Shown here: positions 46,846-58,517 of the stretch, piece after piece
How the letters are laid out: every line of letters starts with the position of its first letter
How positions within the stretch are numbered: the stretch's first letter is position 1
Origin: Diogma glabrata
Lineage: Eukaryota > Arthropoda > Insecta > Diptera > Cylindrotomidae
Assembly (NCBI GenBank): GCA_963693315.1
Contig: OY856186.1
Span: forward strand, 377,854,656-377,918,655
DNA: 64,000 nt
Direction: 5' to 3'
Program-made: the position numbers and the translations under genes
The notes under the pieces: model-generated
Seen by the model: only the letters and a program-made list of their open reading frames with translations
What the model was told of the DNA's origin: nothing
The model's database searches: none

Positions 46846-48169
46846 TGTTCACGCCTTGCGTTCAATTTCTCTAAAAATAATACCAAAATATAGTTGAAGT
46901 AAATTAATTAAATATCATACTTAGCTTGATTTAAATTATATTCATTGATGATCCCAAGAATGTTTAGTCAGCCAATGGTCCATATGGGGCTAGAAAATAA
47001 TAATAATAATAATTGCTAATTAAGGTAAATAATTTAAATAATTTAGACTTATCTTGTATTAAATTTCCACCAAAACAAAACAACTGTCATACTTCAAATG
47101 TCACATCGCTAATGCAGAACAGTCATCTGTTGTATTCACTTATTTTGCTCAGTGAGTGCGTTTAGTTTTTTTCGTCTATAAACGTTTGTAAATAATTCTC
47201 GACCAATGTTGGTAGAACTTATTTTGTGGACTTTTATCTATGACAGTTGTGATCATCACATGTTTTGTAAGTATATAAGTCGTGATTTTTATTAACAAAA
47301 TCACTTGTTCTCTTGTTCTTTTGTTGTTTCAATTAAATGAAACAGTGTGATAATTGTAACATTAAAAATAAAAGGTGTATTTAATCTAAAAGGAAAAGGT
47401 AGTTAAAGTTTTTGGGGTTTAATTTTTTCATAACCAAAAAAGAATCTTAGTGGTCTTAGAAATTTCTTTTCGCCATTTTTCTTTCTAGACCATTCTTGCA
47501 TAACCATATATGTCGTCAAGATTGCAATTTATTGATTTCATGGAGCTGACCTATTAGGCGGATTATTATATATTAGTAATTTCACCGCATTTAGCCTATC
47601 AGGCAGATTATATCATCATTATTGTTGCATCGAGCTGAGCCGTCAGGCAGGTTATATTATTAGTATTTGATTTCATCGAACTAGCCTGTTGAGCGTATTA
47701 TTGATTTCATCGACATTACATTTATGGATTTCATGGAGCTGACCTGTTAGGCGGATTATCATATACTAGTGATTTCATTGCATTAAGCCTATCAGACAGA
47801 TTATATCATCATTATTGTTCATCGAGCTGAGCCGTCAGGCAGATTAAATTATTAGTATTTGAGGTCATAGAACTAGCCTGCTAGGCATATTATTGATTTC
47901 ATCGACATTACATTATTGTTTCATCGAGCTGAGCCGTCAGGCAGATTATATTGTTAGTATTTGATTTCATTGAACTAGCCTATTAGGTATATAATTGATT
48001 TTCATTGACAGTACAAGTATTGAGTTCATCGAGTTTCTACCTATCACCAGTAGTGCTCTTTACATTTCAAATTGGCAGAGTTATCAAAATAAATGTTGTT
48101 CGTCCAAGGATAATAATACATTGAATTTTTTAAAATAACTATACAGTCCACTGCTGTCTTGGAGGCGGA
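46846..48169 (+). mobile_element. diverged BEL-type solo LTR
   Basis: It begins TGTTCACGCC (the intact BEL LTR begins TGTTGACACC) and its end contains ATACAGTCCACTGC as the intact LTR does. TATATAAGTC near 47272 matches the LTR TATA box, CGCCATTTTTCT near 47471 matches as well, and an array of GCC..GGC words fills 47540-48000. AACAG flanks both sides (46841-46845 and 48170-48174). No internal BEL sequence is attached, so it is a solo LTR left by recombination. It is shorter (about 1324 bp against 2055) and clearly older or from another subfamily; its last bases read GA instead of CA. Confidence 0.75.
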
Positions 48170-48174
48170 AACAG

Positions 48175-48718
48175 GAGGCGGAACTGCTTTCCTTTTAGAA
48201 ACACACTTTTTGGGATGCACAAGCGTGTGAAGATGCGAGCAAGAAGAACAGAAAAAGACCAAGTACAGAGGACTAGAGGGTGGTGCCCTCACTTTTTTCG
48301 GAAGACAGTATTAAGTGGGCCATATGCCCCTTCCAGTGGTTTGTATCACTAGAGTAGTTCCAGATCTTCTGCAGAGGGGCAGAAGTGGTTTTATAACCAC
48401 ACCTTCTGGACATGGAGAACGGCAACCACGGAGAACGGCAAAATTTAAATTTATTTCAAAAGAAAGTAATAGTAAGAAAGATGTCACCCAGCCGAAATCT
48501 CACAGATCCATCAGTTGACATCTTTTATGTTAAAAACGGTTAAAAGGGTGATCGACAATCACATACGAACCACTACCTTGTTAAGATCCCCTTTGCAAGA
48601 TAATTACCATGCGTACAGAACGGGGAGATCTACGGAAAAACCGTTGTTCTGGTTGACGAAAGAATTAGAGGAGGAAGTGGACAACAAAGAAGTGGAATTA
48701 TATTTGTTTATAACCAAA
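48175..48718 (+). pseudogene. LINE copy A', second part: polymerase N-terminal region
   Basis: Continues copy A' after the solo LTR and matches copy A from about 44345 (AAACACACTTT, GCAAGAAGAA, AGACCAAGT). The frame at 48524-48716 reads MLKTVKRVIDNHIRTTT, SPLQDNYHAYRTGRSTEK and WLTKELEEEVDNKEVEL, the segment of a non-LTR reverse transcriptase just before domain A. It then loses similarity, so domains A to C are missing. Confidence 0.7.
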
Positions 48719-49742
48719 ACTATCAATATTCATAGCCCGGTTGTTTGTCGCTATATGGAAAAAACAATGAATTTGGCCATATGCAAAAATATAGATTACG
48801 TTTTTTGATTAAATGTTTTAAAATTTTCTTCTTATAAAGTTTTACATTTCAAGATGGCGTTATAAGTTTAGATTTTTTCTCTGTTAAAAACACAACCAGG
48901 CTTACAATATCGAGGGTTTTGAGGTAACCATACGGTAGTTCAAATTTATAAAAAGTAGAATGGTGGTCTGTGGTTGTAGAGGGGGATTCAACATTGATTT
49001 TGTTTTTTTATAGTTTTGTTTTATGAAAGATCTTCTAGATTTGTTTTTGGAAATTGGTGCATATCCGGATTTTATATATAAATATAAAGGTTTCACGCCA
49101 ACTAAGTGTAAAAAATATGTTCTCCTCAAATTTTGGGAAAAGGAAGTATTTAATGAGGAAACAACTATCAAATTTTTTCAGATTTTTCTAAATACACCAT
49201 GGCTGTCAGTGGCGCTAACAGAATTCGATTTTTGCCTCCACCACAAACTTGTGAATTTTTTAGGAAAATGGGTGCGACTGAAAAAAAAACGGAAAACTAT
49301 GATTTTGCTAGGAGTTCAACCATAGCTTAATATGGCACCATTTCTTTTCAATGGGCCCAAAAAAGTCCAAGGGACCACGACTTTTCATGGTTTTAAAACT
49401 TAACATTTAGCGACTTTCGAAAAGTGGACCGTTATGTTGGAACCGCCATTTTGATTTTTGGAAACCTGACATCAGATTCGTACTCACTAACTTTAAAAAT
49501 CTAATAGTTGTCGATTTTTTTTTTAATAAAATCTTAAACTCAGCTAAAAATGAATGAATTAAACGTTAAATAGTAAAAATAGTAGATTTTTATACAAATG
49601 GTGAAAACGTCTTTTTTTGCGTGACAGAACGGATTGTCCACGAGACGTAATTGCGTCGAGTGGAATAAGTTCAGGAACGCAAAAACGTTTTTACCACGCG
49701 TTGAAAACACTATTTTTTCTACGCTTGTAAATAGAAATGATA
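48719..49742. other. no confirmed gene
   Basis: A 100-residue ATG-started frame at 49023-49325 reads like a plausible protein (MKDLLDLFLEIGAYPDFIY at its start), but I recognise no family and the opposite strand is also open. 49396-49450 (CGACTTTCGAAAAGTGGACC) resembles 62700-62740 on the far side of the BEL element, so an unnamed dispersed repeat is likely here. Confidence 0.45.
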
Positions 49743-50020
49743 ATATTTACAAATTCATCTACTAAACACTTACAAAACGACATATCTAAATTTGACTATG
49801 TAAAAAATAAACAAGAGTGCATTTATATATAGCATTTTTACCAGTGTAAAATAATGTTATTATTGTGTTCGCCTACAGATGGAATAATAACAGGCGAACA
49901 CAATAATAACATTATTTTACACTGGTAAAAATGCAATATATAAATATAATCTTTATTTTTTACACAGTTAAATTTAGATATGTCGTTTTGTAAGTTTTTA
50001 GTAGATGAATTTGACAATAT
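49743..50020. mobile_element. 278-bp palindromic element
   Basis: Arms of about 132 bp meet at a 17-nt loop (49875-49891). The inner 43 bp (from GCATTTTTACCAG to GTGTTCGCCT) pair perfectly; the outer part has a few mismatches and indels. No gene. It is probably a palindromic MITE. The strong inner identity suggests a recent origin or gene-conversion between arms. Confidence 0.8.
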
Positions 50021-50785
50021 GAATAATGAAAATAGTTCATATATTTTCTCTAAAAACTTTTACAGATATTACAGATATTTTTTCTACCGACTGGAAGTCA
50101 TCGTTTAAAGTATAAATTTAAAAAATTGTAGTCAAAGTTTCAATTAAAAACAAATGTAAATGTAAGTAAGTTTTTTAATAAAATTTATTTATTTATTTAA
50201 TAAATTTTTTTTAATTTATTTTTGGCGGAAAGAACTCATAGAATATATTTTATATATGACAGTTAATTATCAGAGGAAAAAGTTATACGATATATCTGAT
50301 ACAAATTTTATTTAATCGCTCAGATTTCTCCGATATAAAAAAAACACTCATTATTAGTTTAATTAATTAATTACACACAATTGATATAATGATTAGTTCC
50401 GATTCGATTCGATCAAAATATTCAATTCCTTCAAAATACTTCGATATTGACAGAAATAAACACAGCAACCGAAACAACAACAGAAACAGTAAATCAAATT
50501 CAATCTCAAATATTCAATCATTTAAATAACCACCACCTGTAGGCGACTACCGAAACTTATTTACTTTCAGCCCTAGTGACTGAAAACATTTTCAGTCACT
50601 ACTTAGAAAAAGTTTCCCTTTCACATAGGTTTTACTATATATTAAAATGGCATTTTCGTAGCTTGAAGTAGAAAAACGTATATTATCAATATTTAAATTT
50701 TATGAATTTTTTTTTCTCGATGACGGTCGACCTAACAAAAAACACATCATAAATATTTTCGACTTAAAATTTTATGTAGAATATG
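50021..50785. other. AT-rich DNA, no gene seen
   Basis: No supported gene. A small palindrome AGTGACTGAAAACATTTTCA GTCACT lies near 50575-50601. ATGAT at 50786-50790 is the left target duplication of the BEL element. Confidence 0.5.
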
Positions 50786-50790
50786 ATGAT

Positions 50791-52845
50791 TGTTGACACC
50801 TCGTCAAAATTCTAAAAAGAAATAAATAAAAATTATCAGAAAATGTAATATTCACATGACTAGTATTCAAATTAACTTAACTTTTTTGATGTTGTTTATA
50901 TGTTGTATTACATCAACATAAACATAAACCAATTTTAAATTTCAATCAGTAGATATTGCTGAACTTCTTTCATTGTAAGATGAATTACTTTCATCATCTC
51001 AATGTTTCTAAAAAGAAATAAATAAAAGTTAGCACAGATATAATGTTCAAATACCTGGTGTTAGGATTAACTTAACTTCTACAATCAGAAAATTATTTCT
51101 ATTATGTCCTTTTGAGAGATGAAGTATCTTAAGATGCCATTTATAATTCTAGAAATATATAAAAAAATATTATTTAAATGAATAATTGCTAAATATTATA
51201 AGTTGTTTACATTTTAAGACGTCAGCTTGACAATTAATATGATGTCCCGTTGTTAAAGAAAACAGCAAGTTTTGGCTACAATCAGTAGAATTTGTGCTAT
51301 ATTGCTAAAATTTATAATAAGATTGTGGAACATATTTTTTGTTGGGTTGTCGGATTGTTAAGTTTTAGATATATAAGTCTTCATGTTTTTAATATAGCTC
51401 TCTTCTTTTTGATATAATTTTTGTATTATCAACATCATCTTAAAATATATTCTGTAATTTAAACTCGACTTTTTAGAGTAATTTTTGCCTTTAAGCTCGT
51501 TGCAGTTTTATATAAATTATTTGTTCGGGCATTAAAATTTAATAGATTAATCGTGTATCAAGTTTGTGTTAAACTTTTGTTCATTAAAGTGAAATAAAAA
51601 TAAAGAAAATGTGTTGAGTTTTTGGATTTAGTAGAATTCCGCCATTTTTCTAGTTATGGCATCAGGGCGTGTCTGATCAAATAGCCGTGTGAGGCATTAT
51701 TATATTTTTATTCCTGGATAATTGCGAAGTGAATTATATTTTAATGGACAATTAGCAGTCATATTTTGTTCATTAATCGCCTTGTCAGGCATTCATAGAT
51801 TTATAGCAACAATATTATCAATTATCAAATAGCCGTGTGAGGCATTATTATATTTTTATTCCTGGATAACTGCGAAGTGAATTATATTTTAATGGACAAT
51901 TAGCAGTCATATTTTGTTCATTAATCGCCTTGTCAGGCATTTATAGATTTATAACAACTATATTATCAATTACCAATAGTCATGTATGGCATTAACAAAT
52001 TTTCATCATAGAACAACTTTTGTATTTATCCATTTATATCGTCATCACCGTCATCGAGTTTGATATCGCATTAACAGACTTATCATTTATTTCAGCAATC
52101 ACAGTTTGGTCATCATTCGCCTTGTAAGGCATTCACAGATTTGTGGCATCAATTACCGCCACAAATTTTATACCGCCATCATCAGTAGCCTTCATCAAGA
52201 GTTTCATATGGCAACAGATTTATATTACCATATATCAAAATTTGGATTTGTATATATTATATCGTCATCATCCGTAGCCTTGTAAGGCGTTGCCAAATGC
52301 ATATCATCATATAACAGTATTTATATTTCATATCGTCATCATCAAGAATTTTGTAAGGCAATAACAAATGTACATCAGTTATATTGACAATCATATTCTA
52401 TTCATCAATGGCCTTGTAAGGCATTTACAAATTTATATTACTTACATCAACATTCATATGTACCAGTTTATATCGTCATCATCCGTAGCCTTGTAAGGCA
52501 TTACCAAATGTGTGTCACCATATAACAGGATTTATATATTATATCTTCATCATCAAGAATTTTGTAAGGAACTAACAAATCTATATCAGTTATATTGACA
52601 ATCATATTCTATTCATCAATGGCCTTGTAAGGCATTAACAAATTTATGACACTTATATCAGCAATTATACTTTATACATACATATCGTCATCATCAATAG
52701 CCTTGTAAGGCATTAACAAATTTATCTAATTAATGTCATCAATTTCAACCGCTGTGTGAGCTGATCCATGTCACATCCTTTGGCTTCTTCATCTTCCAAC
52801 AAAAAACAAATCATACAGTCCACTGCCAAGCCAGAGGCGTGTACA
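50791..52845 (+). repeat. 5' LTR of BEL element
   Basis: 2055 bp, TGTTGACACC to GCGTGTACA. U3 runs to a TATA box at 51370. AATAAA signals at 51593 and 51599 suggest a short R of roughly 51400-51620. The long downstream part has a 148-bp tandem duplication (51684-51831 and 51832-51979), then an array of small hairpins, including perfect GCCTTGTAAGGC at 52119, 52277, 52411, 52488, 52622 and 52700. Confidence 0.95.
51370..51377 (+). promoter_or_regulatory. TATA box of the BEL LTR
   Basis: TATATAAG followed by TC. The same words occur in the diverged solo LTR near 47272 and in the 3' LTR at 61193-61200, so the site is conserved between LTR families. Transcription of the genomic RNA would begin about 25-30 bp downstream, near 51400. 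Confidence 0.65.
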
Positions 52846-52848
52846 TTT

Positions 52849-52866
52849 TGGTCCTTCGAGCCGGAT
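52849..52866 (+). other. primer binding site, tRNA-Tyr
   Basis: TGGTCCTTCGAGCCGGAT, three bases after the LTR end. Its complement ends in ATCCGGCTCGAAGGACCA, which matches the 3' end of animal tRNA-Tyr including CCA over 18 bases (tRNA sequence recalled from memory). This tRNA would prime minus-strand DNA synthesis. Confidence 0.8.
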
Positions 52867-53306
52867 CTAGAGGGCGCTAATAATCAAGATTCTGTCAGGT
52901 ATTCTTTAAGTATTAAATTTAAGTAAATATATTTTTATAGTTATTATACAATTTAAATATCAACTAAAAACATTTGTTTAATCAATTTGCAAGTCTGGTC
53001 AAGTTGAATTGTCAAATTTGTTAAGAAATAATATCTGTCGTCATCAAAATATTATGTCATTTTCTTTATTTCAATTTTAATCTAAATTGTCCTTTTTGCT
53101 AAGACAATAATATCCGTCGTCATGTTGTGTCATTCTCTCTAATTCGGTTTCAAGTTGGAGTGTCTTTTTGTACAGAAAATTGTATCTGTCTCAGGTCTGA
53201 TTTAGGGTTAGTAGTCTGACGAAGGACAGTGGCTTGCTAAGCCTTGGACTCGATTCATTTAAATTCAATAAGTGCGTTATCTCATTTCTTATAGTTTGCG
53301 ATAATT
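52867..53306 (+). other. BEL leader
   Basis: 440 bp with no reading frame, between the primer site and the Gag-Pol start. The start codon at 53307 has A at -3 and G at +4, a good initiation context. Packaging signals would be expected here but none can be named. Confidence 0.6.
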
Positions 53307-56300
53307 ATGGCGGACACGGCAAACATTGAGCTTCTCAAAAAGCAACGTGCCGCTTTTAAAGGTCAGTTGACAGCATTCAAATCAAAACTGTCAACAGCCA
53401 TATCAATTGGTGGGGTAGAGTCCTTACTTCGTCGCCTCCAACGGGTCTATGACAAGTATGACGCAGTACAAAATAAATTAGAATGTCTAGATGACACTGC
53501 GGCTCTGGACCGTTCAAGTTTTGAAGATGATTACAGCAACCTAGAAGTTATATTACGCGACAAGTTGCACGATATCAAAAAATCCGAAGAAGTTTCGTTG
53601 TCTACGTCATTTCACAATACCTCTCAGCATGACTTGAACTCAAGCACGACCGTCTCTGCGAGTCTACGTCTTCCAGAATTAACATTACCAGTATTTAATG
53701 GGTTGGAGTCGGATTGGTTGTCTTTTAGGGATATCTTTATAGATCTAATTCACAACAAAACGTTAGATAACACAGTAAAATTTCTGTATTTGATTTCTAG
53801 TATTCGTTCTGGGTCGGCTTATTCTCTAATATCTAGTATACCAGTAACAACATCAAACTATGAAACTGCATGGAAGCTACTGTGTGAAAAATATGATAAC
53901 GAAACATCAATCCAGAGACATCATACCCGCGAATTATATGAGGTACGTAATCCTCAAGAACATTCATGCAAAGCTCTCCAACTATTCATTGATAAAATTT
54001 CCAAGCATTATAATGCATTAAAGTCTTTAAGCGTTCCCGTCCATGAATGTGACTTATTTCTGGTGCACCACTTAGTCCAGCGATTGGATCAGTCTTCCAG
54101 AATTCATGTGATCAAGAAGACAAAACCAAATTCCATTTTGACGTTCACCGAATTCATAGAAATACTACGTGGGCGCATTAGAGTGCTTGAAGCATTGACC
54201 TCTAACTCTAATCTAACTCAGTCTCGTCCTCATAAAGCAGCTCGACAAATTTCTTTAAACGCAGTCAGTACACCATCTGGATCATCCAATAGTGAATGTG
54301 CATGTTGTTCAGGATCCCACACTCTGCCTCATTGCCCGGCGTTTTTAAGTGATAAGTTCACTCCAAGAGCAAGGTATCACTTTATCAAAGATCGTCGCCT
54401 TTGCGGAAACTGTCTAGTAGACCGACACGCCATTAGTGAGTGCCGTCATCTTCCTTGCAACAAATGTGCTTTAAAGCATCACACCCTGCTGCACTTTGAA
54501 CGCACTGAATTCGTATCTCAACCTACAAGTCAGTCAGGAGCTTCGAACCATTGTTTTGAGCAATCACTTCGTGACTCCACAACGTCATCAAATGAAGTAA
54601 ACGTAGAGAATACTTGTACATCATCATCTCTTCAACCAACAAAATTCACACGACATAGTGAAGACATCGTATTGCTAGGTACAGCCATGGTTCATGCATT
54701 AGTTCATGACGGCATAAAAATTCTGTGCAGAGCATTACTAGACAGTGGTTCCACTATGAATTTTATCACCGCAAATGCATGCCACTTACTACAAGCTCGT
54801 AAATATCCAACGTTCAAATCCATTACTGGTATTGCTGGAGCAAAGACTCTCATTAAACACAAAACCCACATTACTATCGCATCGTGTGTATCGGATTTTA
54901 AGGTTACACTCAAGTTTTACATTCTGCCCACAATTACCAACAATATACCTTGTGCTCGAATTGAAATTCCTGATCTATCAATACCATCTCAGATAAAGTT
55001 AGCCGATCCGTCATTCAATTTACCCAATCGAGTTGACATCTTATTAGGCGCCGAAATCTACCACCAGTTGTTTAAAGGGTCCTTTATTAAGCTCCATCGT
55101 GACTTACCTCCCTTCTATGAGTCAGAGCTAGGTTATATCGTGAGTGGTAAAACAAAACTCGCGTCACCACAACTTATTGACTGTCAACCGCATAGGGCGT
55201 TATGTAGCATCGAATCTCTTGAAAAACAGATCAAACGGTTTTGGGAAATCGAAACAACCTCTTCCAAACCAATATGGTCTCAAGAAGAATCATTGTGCGA
55301 AGAACATTTCAAACAAAATGCTCAAAGACTGGACGATGGTCGTTACGTGGTGACATTACCAACCAAACCTAACTTGAGTCTTTTAGGGTCATCTAACATC
55401 TCAGCTCAGCGCCAATTTTTTGCTCTTGAAACACGGCTACAGAGAAACCCAGAGTTATACAGTCAGTATAGATATTTTATGAACGAGTATCAGTCATTGG
55501 GTCATATGGAACGTGTCAATCACAATACAGAAACTCGTACTTATTATTTACCCCACCATTGTGTTGTAAAAGAACAAAGCGAAACTACCAAACTGCGGGT
55601 GGTGTTCAATGCATCAGCGAAAACATCATCGTCTATCTCATTAAATGATTGCTTAATGGTCGGCCCGACAATCCAGCAGGACCTCTTTTCAATAATGCTG
55701 CGATTTAGAAAGCATATTGTTGCATTTAGTGGTGACATTGCCAAAATGTACCGCCAGATTCTGATTCAAGAGAATCAACAAGATCTTCAGCGGATTCTAT
55801 GGCGCAACAATTCTTCAGAAACGATTCAGACATTCAAGCTACGCACTGTGACATATGGAACAGCGAGTGCTCCGTTTTTGGCTATTCGAACCCTTCATCA
55901 ATTGGCTATGGATGAAAGAGAGAAGTTTCCGATAGCTTCAAAGATCCTTGACAACGACTTTTATGTTGACGACCTCTTAACTGGTGCAGCGTCTATAGAC
56001 AGTGCCATCACATTGAAAACAGACTTAATTCAGTTATTGAGTCAAGGAGGTTTCGAGCTGCGAAAATTTGTTTCCAACATACCCCAATTATCATCACCTG
56101 ATCAAGAAAATTCAGCAGTCAAAATTGTACTAGGAGTAATCTGGAATACGAAGTCCGATAATTATGAAATGCACTTTCACCCGCCGGTAAAGTCATCAAT
56201 TTGCACCAAACGTAATCTGTTATCTGAATTGTGTCAAATATTCGATCCGTTAGGAATTTGTGCGCCCATCATCTTGACTGGCAAATTAGTTATGCAAAAT

Positions 56301-58517
56301 CTGTGGACAATGCACGACATTGGTTGGGACAACACTCTTCCTATTCACATCGTTACCTTTTGGAATGAGTATAAAAACGAGCTAGCTACACTAAGTCGAA
56401 TTATGATTCCGCGTCTTCTAGTATCCTGTACTGCTCAACACATCGAACTTCATGGGTTTTGCGATGCGTCTGAGAAGGCGTATGGCTGTGTACTTTATAC
56501 CCGAACATTATCTTCAACTAACCAATATCACATACACTTATTGTGTGCGAAAACTAGGGTCGCTCCTTTGAAAAAAGAAACGATTCCCCGTTTGGAATTG
56601 TGCGCGGCGGTACTACTATCAGAAGTCGTTTCCAAGGTAACATCCGCACTGGACGTCACTTTCAGTTCAGTATATTTATGGACAGATTCGCAAATAACGT
56701 TGTTTCGGATCCGTTCTGAGCCTTCGAAATATGCAGTGTTTGTTGCAAATCGGCTCATTAAAATCCTGGAACTCACATCACCTACAGATTGGCATTATGT
56801 TAAGACGTCAGAAAATCCCGCTGATCTAGCATCTCGAGGTCTTATGCCTTCGCAATTTACAACAGCGAGTCTCTGGTGGAATGGACCAGCATTTTTAAGA
56901 AGTCAATCTTCAACCTGGCCTGATTGTCCAGATAGTTTACTCTCCGATGAAGTAACAACCCTTGAAGTACGTAATCCACACAAACATGTCTTAATCCAGA
57001 ATCAGTCGGACGACCAATCCATTTTCCTACGATATCAATCATTCACATTACTGATTCGCGTGGTTGCTTATATCCTTCGATTTGGCAAAAATGCTAGGAA
57101 CGAGCGAAATCGAAAATCAGCATCATCCATATTTCTACAACCCTGTGAAATCCACAACGCTACATTGCAATTAATTAGATTGGTTCAACAGAGCCAGTTT
57201 GGAGAAGATCTGCACTCCCTCAAAACGACTCAAGGTCTGTCACGAACCAGTTCGTTGTCTGCCCTTGCGGCTTTCATTGACAATGAGGACGTGTTGCGAG
57301 TCGGTGGTCGTTTAGTCCACGCATCGGTTTCAGATGATCAGAAACATCCAATTTTATTACCCAGCCATCACCCTTTCAGCGTATTGATCGCAAGGCATCA
57401 ACATTTGAAATCTCTTCATGCAGGTCCTCAGGCTCTCCTGTACAACCTTAGACTTCAATATTGGATTATAGGAGGTCGCAACCTGTGCAGGAAAATCGTC
57501 CAACAATGTGTTCGATGCCATCGAGCTAAACCTCAACTTCGAAATCAAGTCATGGGCAACTTACCTGCTGATAGAGTTCAAACAGGTGTACGGCCGTTCT
57601 TGAGTGTCGGAATTGACTTCTGCGGACCATTTTGGTATTTACAAACGAGCAGGTCTAAAGTCAAATACAAATGCTACATCTGTCTTTTTGTCTGTTTCAC
57701 CACGAAAGCGGTACACTTAGAAATAGTCATGAGTGTATCTACGGAATCGTTTCTAGCTTGCCTTCGTCGTTTTGTTGCTCGACGTGGCATAAGTAGCAGG
57801 ATTTATTCTGATAACGCCACCAATTTTATAGGTGCGCGCTCTGAGCTCAAAGATTTACGAACACTCTTTCTCTCACAATCTTTTATAGAATCTACTACCA
57901 AGTTTTGTAGCTCAAACAATATCGAATGGAACACCATACCTCCTCGGTCTCCGCACTTCGGCGGGCTTTGGGAAGCGGCAATTAAAAGTGCCAAGCATCA
58001 CTTTAAACGCGCTGTTGGAAACGCTATATTTACTATAGAAGAACTTCTCACATTAGTTTCACAGATTGAAGCTTGCTTAAATTCACGGCCTTTGACTCCA
58101 ATGTCTAGTGATCCTTCCGATCTAAACGCTCTGTCTCCAGGTCATTTCCTCATCGGAGCTCCACTACTTTCGATTCCAGAACCGTCCCTAATTGATTTGG
58201 TTCCAAATAGACTATCTCGCTTTCAACGTATTCAACAAATTTCGCATCATTTTTGGGAACGATGGCGGTGTGAATATTTATCTGAACTTCAGCAAAGACA
58301 GAAATGGCGTCAAGGAGTATTTAAGTTTCAAATAGGATCATTGGTCATTCTACAAGATGACAATTTACCGCCCTTGAAGTGGAATTTGGGTCGAATAACC
58401 GCACTACACCCTGGAAAGGATGGCGTGGTTCGCGTAGTTTCTGTCAAAACGTCGCAATCAGAAGTGAAAAGAGCAGTTAATCGCATTAGCGTTCTTCCCA
58501 TTCCCAACGAAAACTAA
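53307..58517 (+). CDS. BEL/Pao Gag-Pol polyprotein, intact
   Basis: 1736 residues in one frame, so Gag and Pol are not separated by a shift or stop. Residues 1-110 are charged and probably helical; about 115-300 match the BEL Gag domain (DUF1759 type). Zinc knuckles follow at 331-343 (C-x2-C-x3-H-x4-C) and 366-379 (C-x2-C-x4-H-x4-C). The aspartic protease has LLDSGSTMNF with D479. Reverse transcriptase lies at about 690-900, with YVDD at 886-889. An A17-type linker is followed by RNase H from about 1045 (FCDAS, D1053). The integrase has an HHCC zinc region (about 1350-1415) and the triad D1437 (GIDFCGPF), D1502 (YSDNATNF) and E1556 (FGGLWEA). A BEL-specific C-terminal domain (DUF5641 type) covers about 1610-1730. 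No envelope gene follows. Length is usual for the family and all key catalytic residues are present. Confidence 0.95.
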   Translation: MADTANIELLKKQRAAFKGQLTAFKSKLSTAISIGGVESLLRRLQRVYDKYDAVQNKLECLDDTAALDRSSFEDDYSNLEVILRDKLHDIKKSEEVSLSTSFHNTSQHDLNSSTTVSASLRLPELTLPVFNGLESDWLSFRDIFIDLIHNKTLDNTVKFLYLISSIRSGSAYSLISSIPVTTSNYETAWKLLCEKYDNETSIQRHHTRELYEVRNPQEHSCKALQLFIDKISKHYNALKSLSVPVHECDLFLVHHLVQRLDQSSRIHVIKKTKPNSILTFTEFIEILRGRIRVLEALTSNSNLTQSRPHKAARQISLNAVSTPSGSSNSECACCSGSHTLPHCPAFLSDKFTPRARYHFIKDRRLCGNCLVDRHAISECRHLPCNKCALKHHTLLHFERTEFVSQPTSQSGASNHCFEQSLRDSTTSSNEVNVENTCTSSSLQPTKFTRHSEDIVLLGTAMVHALVHDGIKILCRALLDSGSTMNFITANACHLLQARKYPTFKSITGIAGAKTLIKHKTHITIASCVSDFKVTLKFYILPTITNNIPCARIEIPDLSIPSQIKLADPSFNLPNRVDILLGAEIYHQLFKGSFIKLHRDLPPFYESELGYIVSGKTKLASPQLIDCQPHRALCSIESLEKQIKRFWEIETTSSKPIWSQEESLCEEHFKQNAQRLDDGRYVVTLPTKPNLSLLGSSNISAQRQFFALETRLQRNPELYSQYRYFMNEYQSLGHMERVNHNTETRTYYLPHHCVVKEQSETTKLRVVFNASAKTSSSISLNDCLMVGPTIQQDLFSIMLRFRKHIVAFSGDIAKMYRQILIQENQQDLQRILWRNNSSETIQTFKLRTVTYGTASAPFLAIRTLHQLAMDEREKFPIASKILDNDFYVDDLLTGAASIDSAITLKTDLIQLLSQGGFELRKFVSNIPQLSSPDQENSAVKIVLGVIWNTKSDNYEMHFHPPVKSSICTKRNLLSELCQIFDPLGICAPIILTGKLVMQNLWTMHDIGWDNTLPIHIVTFWNEYKNELATLSRIMIPRLLVSCTAQHIELHGFCDASEKAYGCVLYTRTLSSTNQYHIHLLCAKTRVAPLKKETIPRLELCAAVLLSEVVSKVTSALDVTFSSVYLWTDSQITLFRIRSEPSKYAVFVANRLIKILELTSPTDWHYVKTSENPADLASRGLMPSQFTTASLWWNGPAFLRSQSSTWPDCPDSLLSDEVTTLEVRNPHKHVLIQNQSDDQSIFLRYQSFTLLIRVVAYILRFGKNARNERNRKSASSIFLQPCEIHNATLQLIRLVQQSQFGEDLHSLKTTQGLSRTSSLSALAAFIDNEDVLRVGGRLVHASVSDDQKHPILLPSHHPFSVLIARHQHLKSLHAGPQALLYNLRLQYWIIGGRNLCRKIVQQCVRCHRAKPQLRNQVMGNLPADRVQTGVRPFLSVGIDFCGPFWYLQTSRSKVKYKCYICLFVCFTTKAVHLEIVMSVSTESFLACLRRFVARRGISSRIYSDNATNFIGARSELKDLRTLFLSQSFIESTTKFCSSNNIEWNTIPPRSPHFGGLWEAAIKSAKHHFKRAVGNAIFTIEELLTLVSQIEACLNSRPLTPMSSDPSDLNALSPGHFLIGAPLLSIPEPSLIDLVPNRLSRFQRIQQISHHFWERWRCEYLSELQQRQKWRQGVFKFQIGSLVILQDDNLPPLKWNLGRITALHPGKDGVVRVVSVKTSQSEVKRAVNRISVLPIPNEN

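Noticed and set aside
49023..49325. ATG-started 100-residue frame with plausible composition
   Set aside because: No family known to me, and an overlapping frame is open on the other strand.
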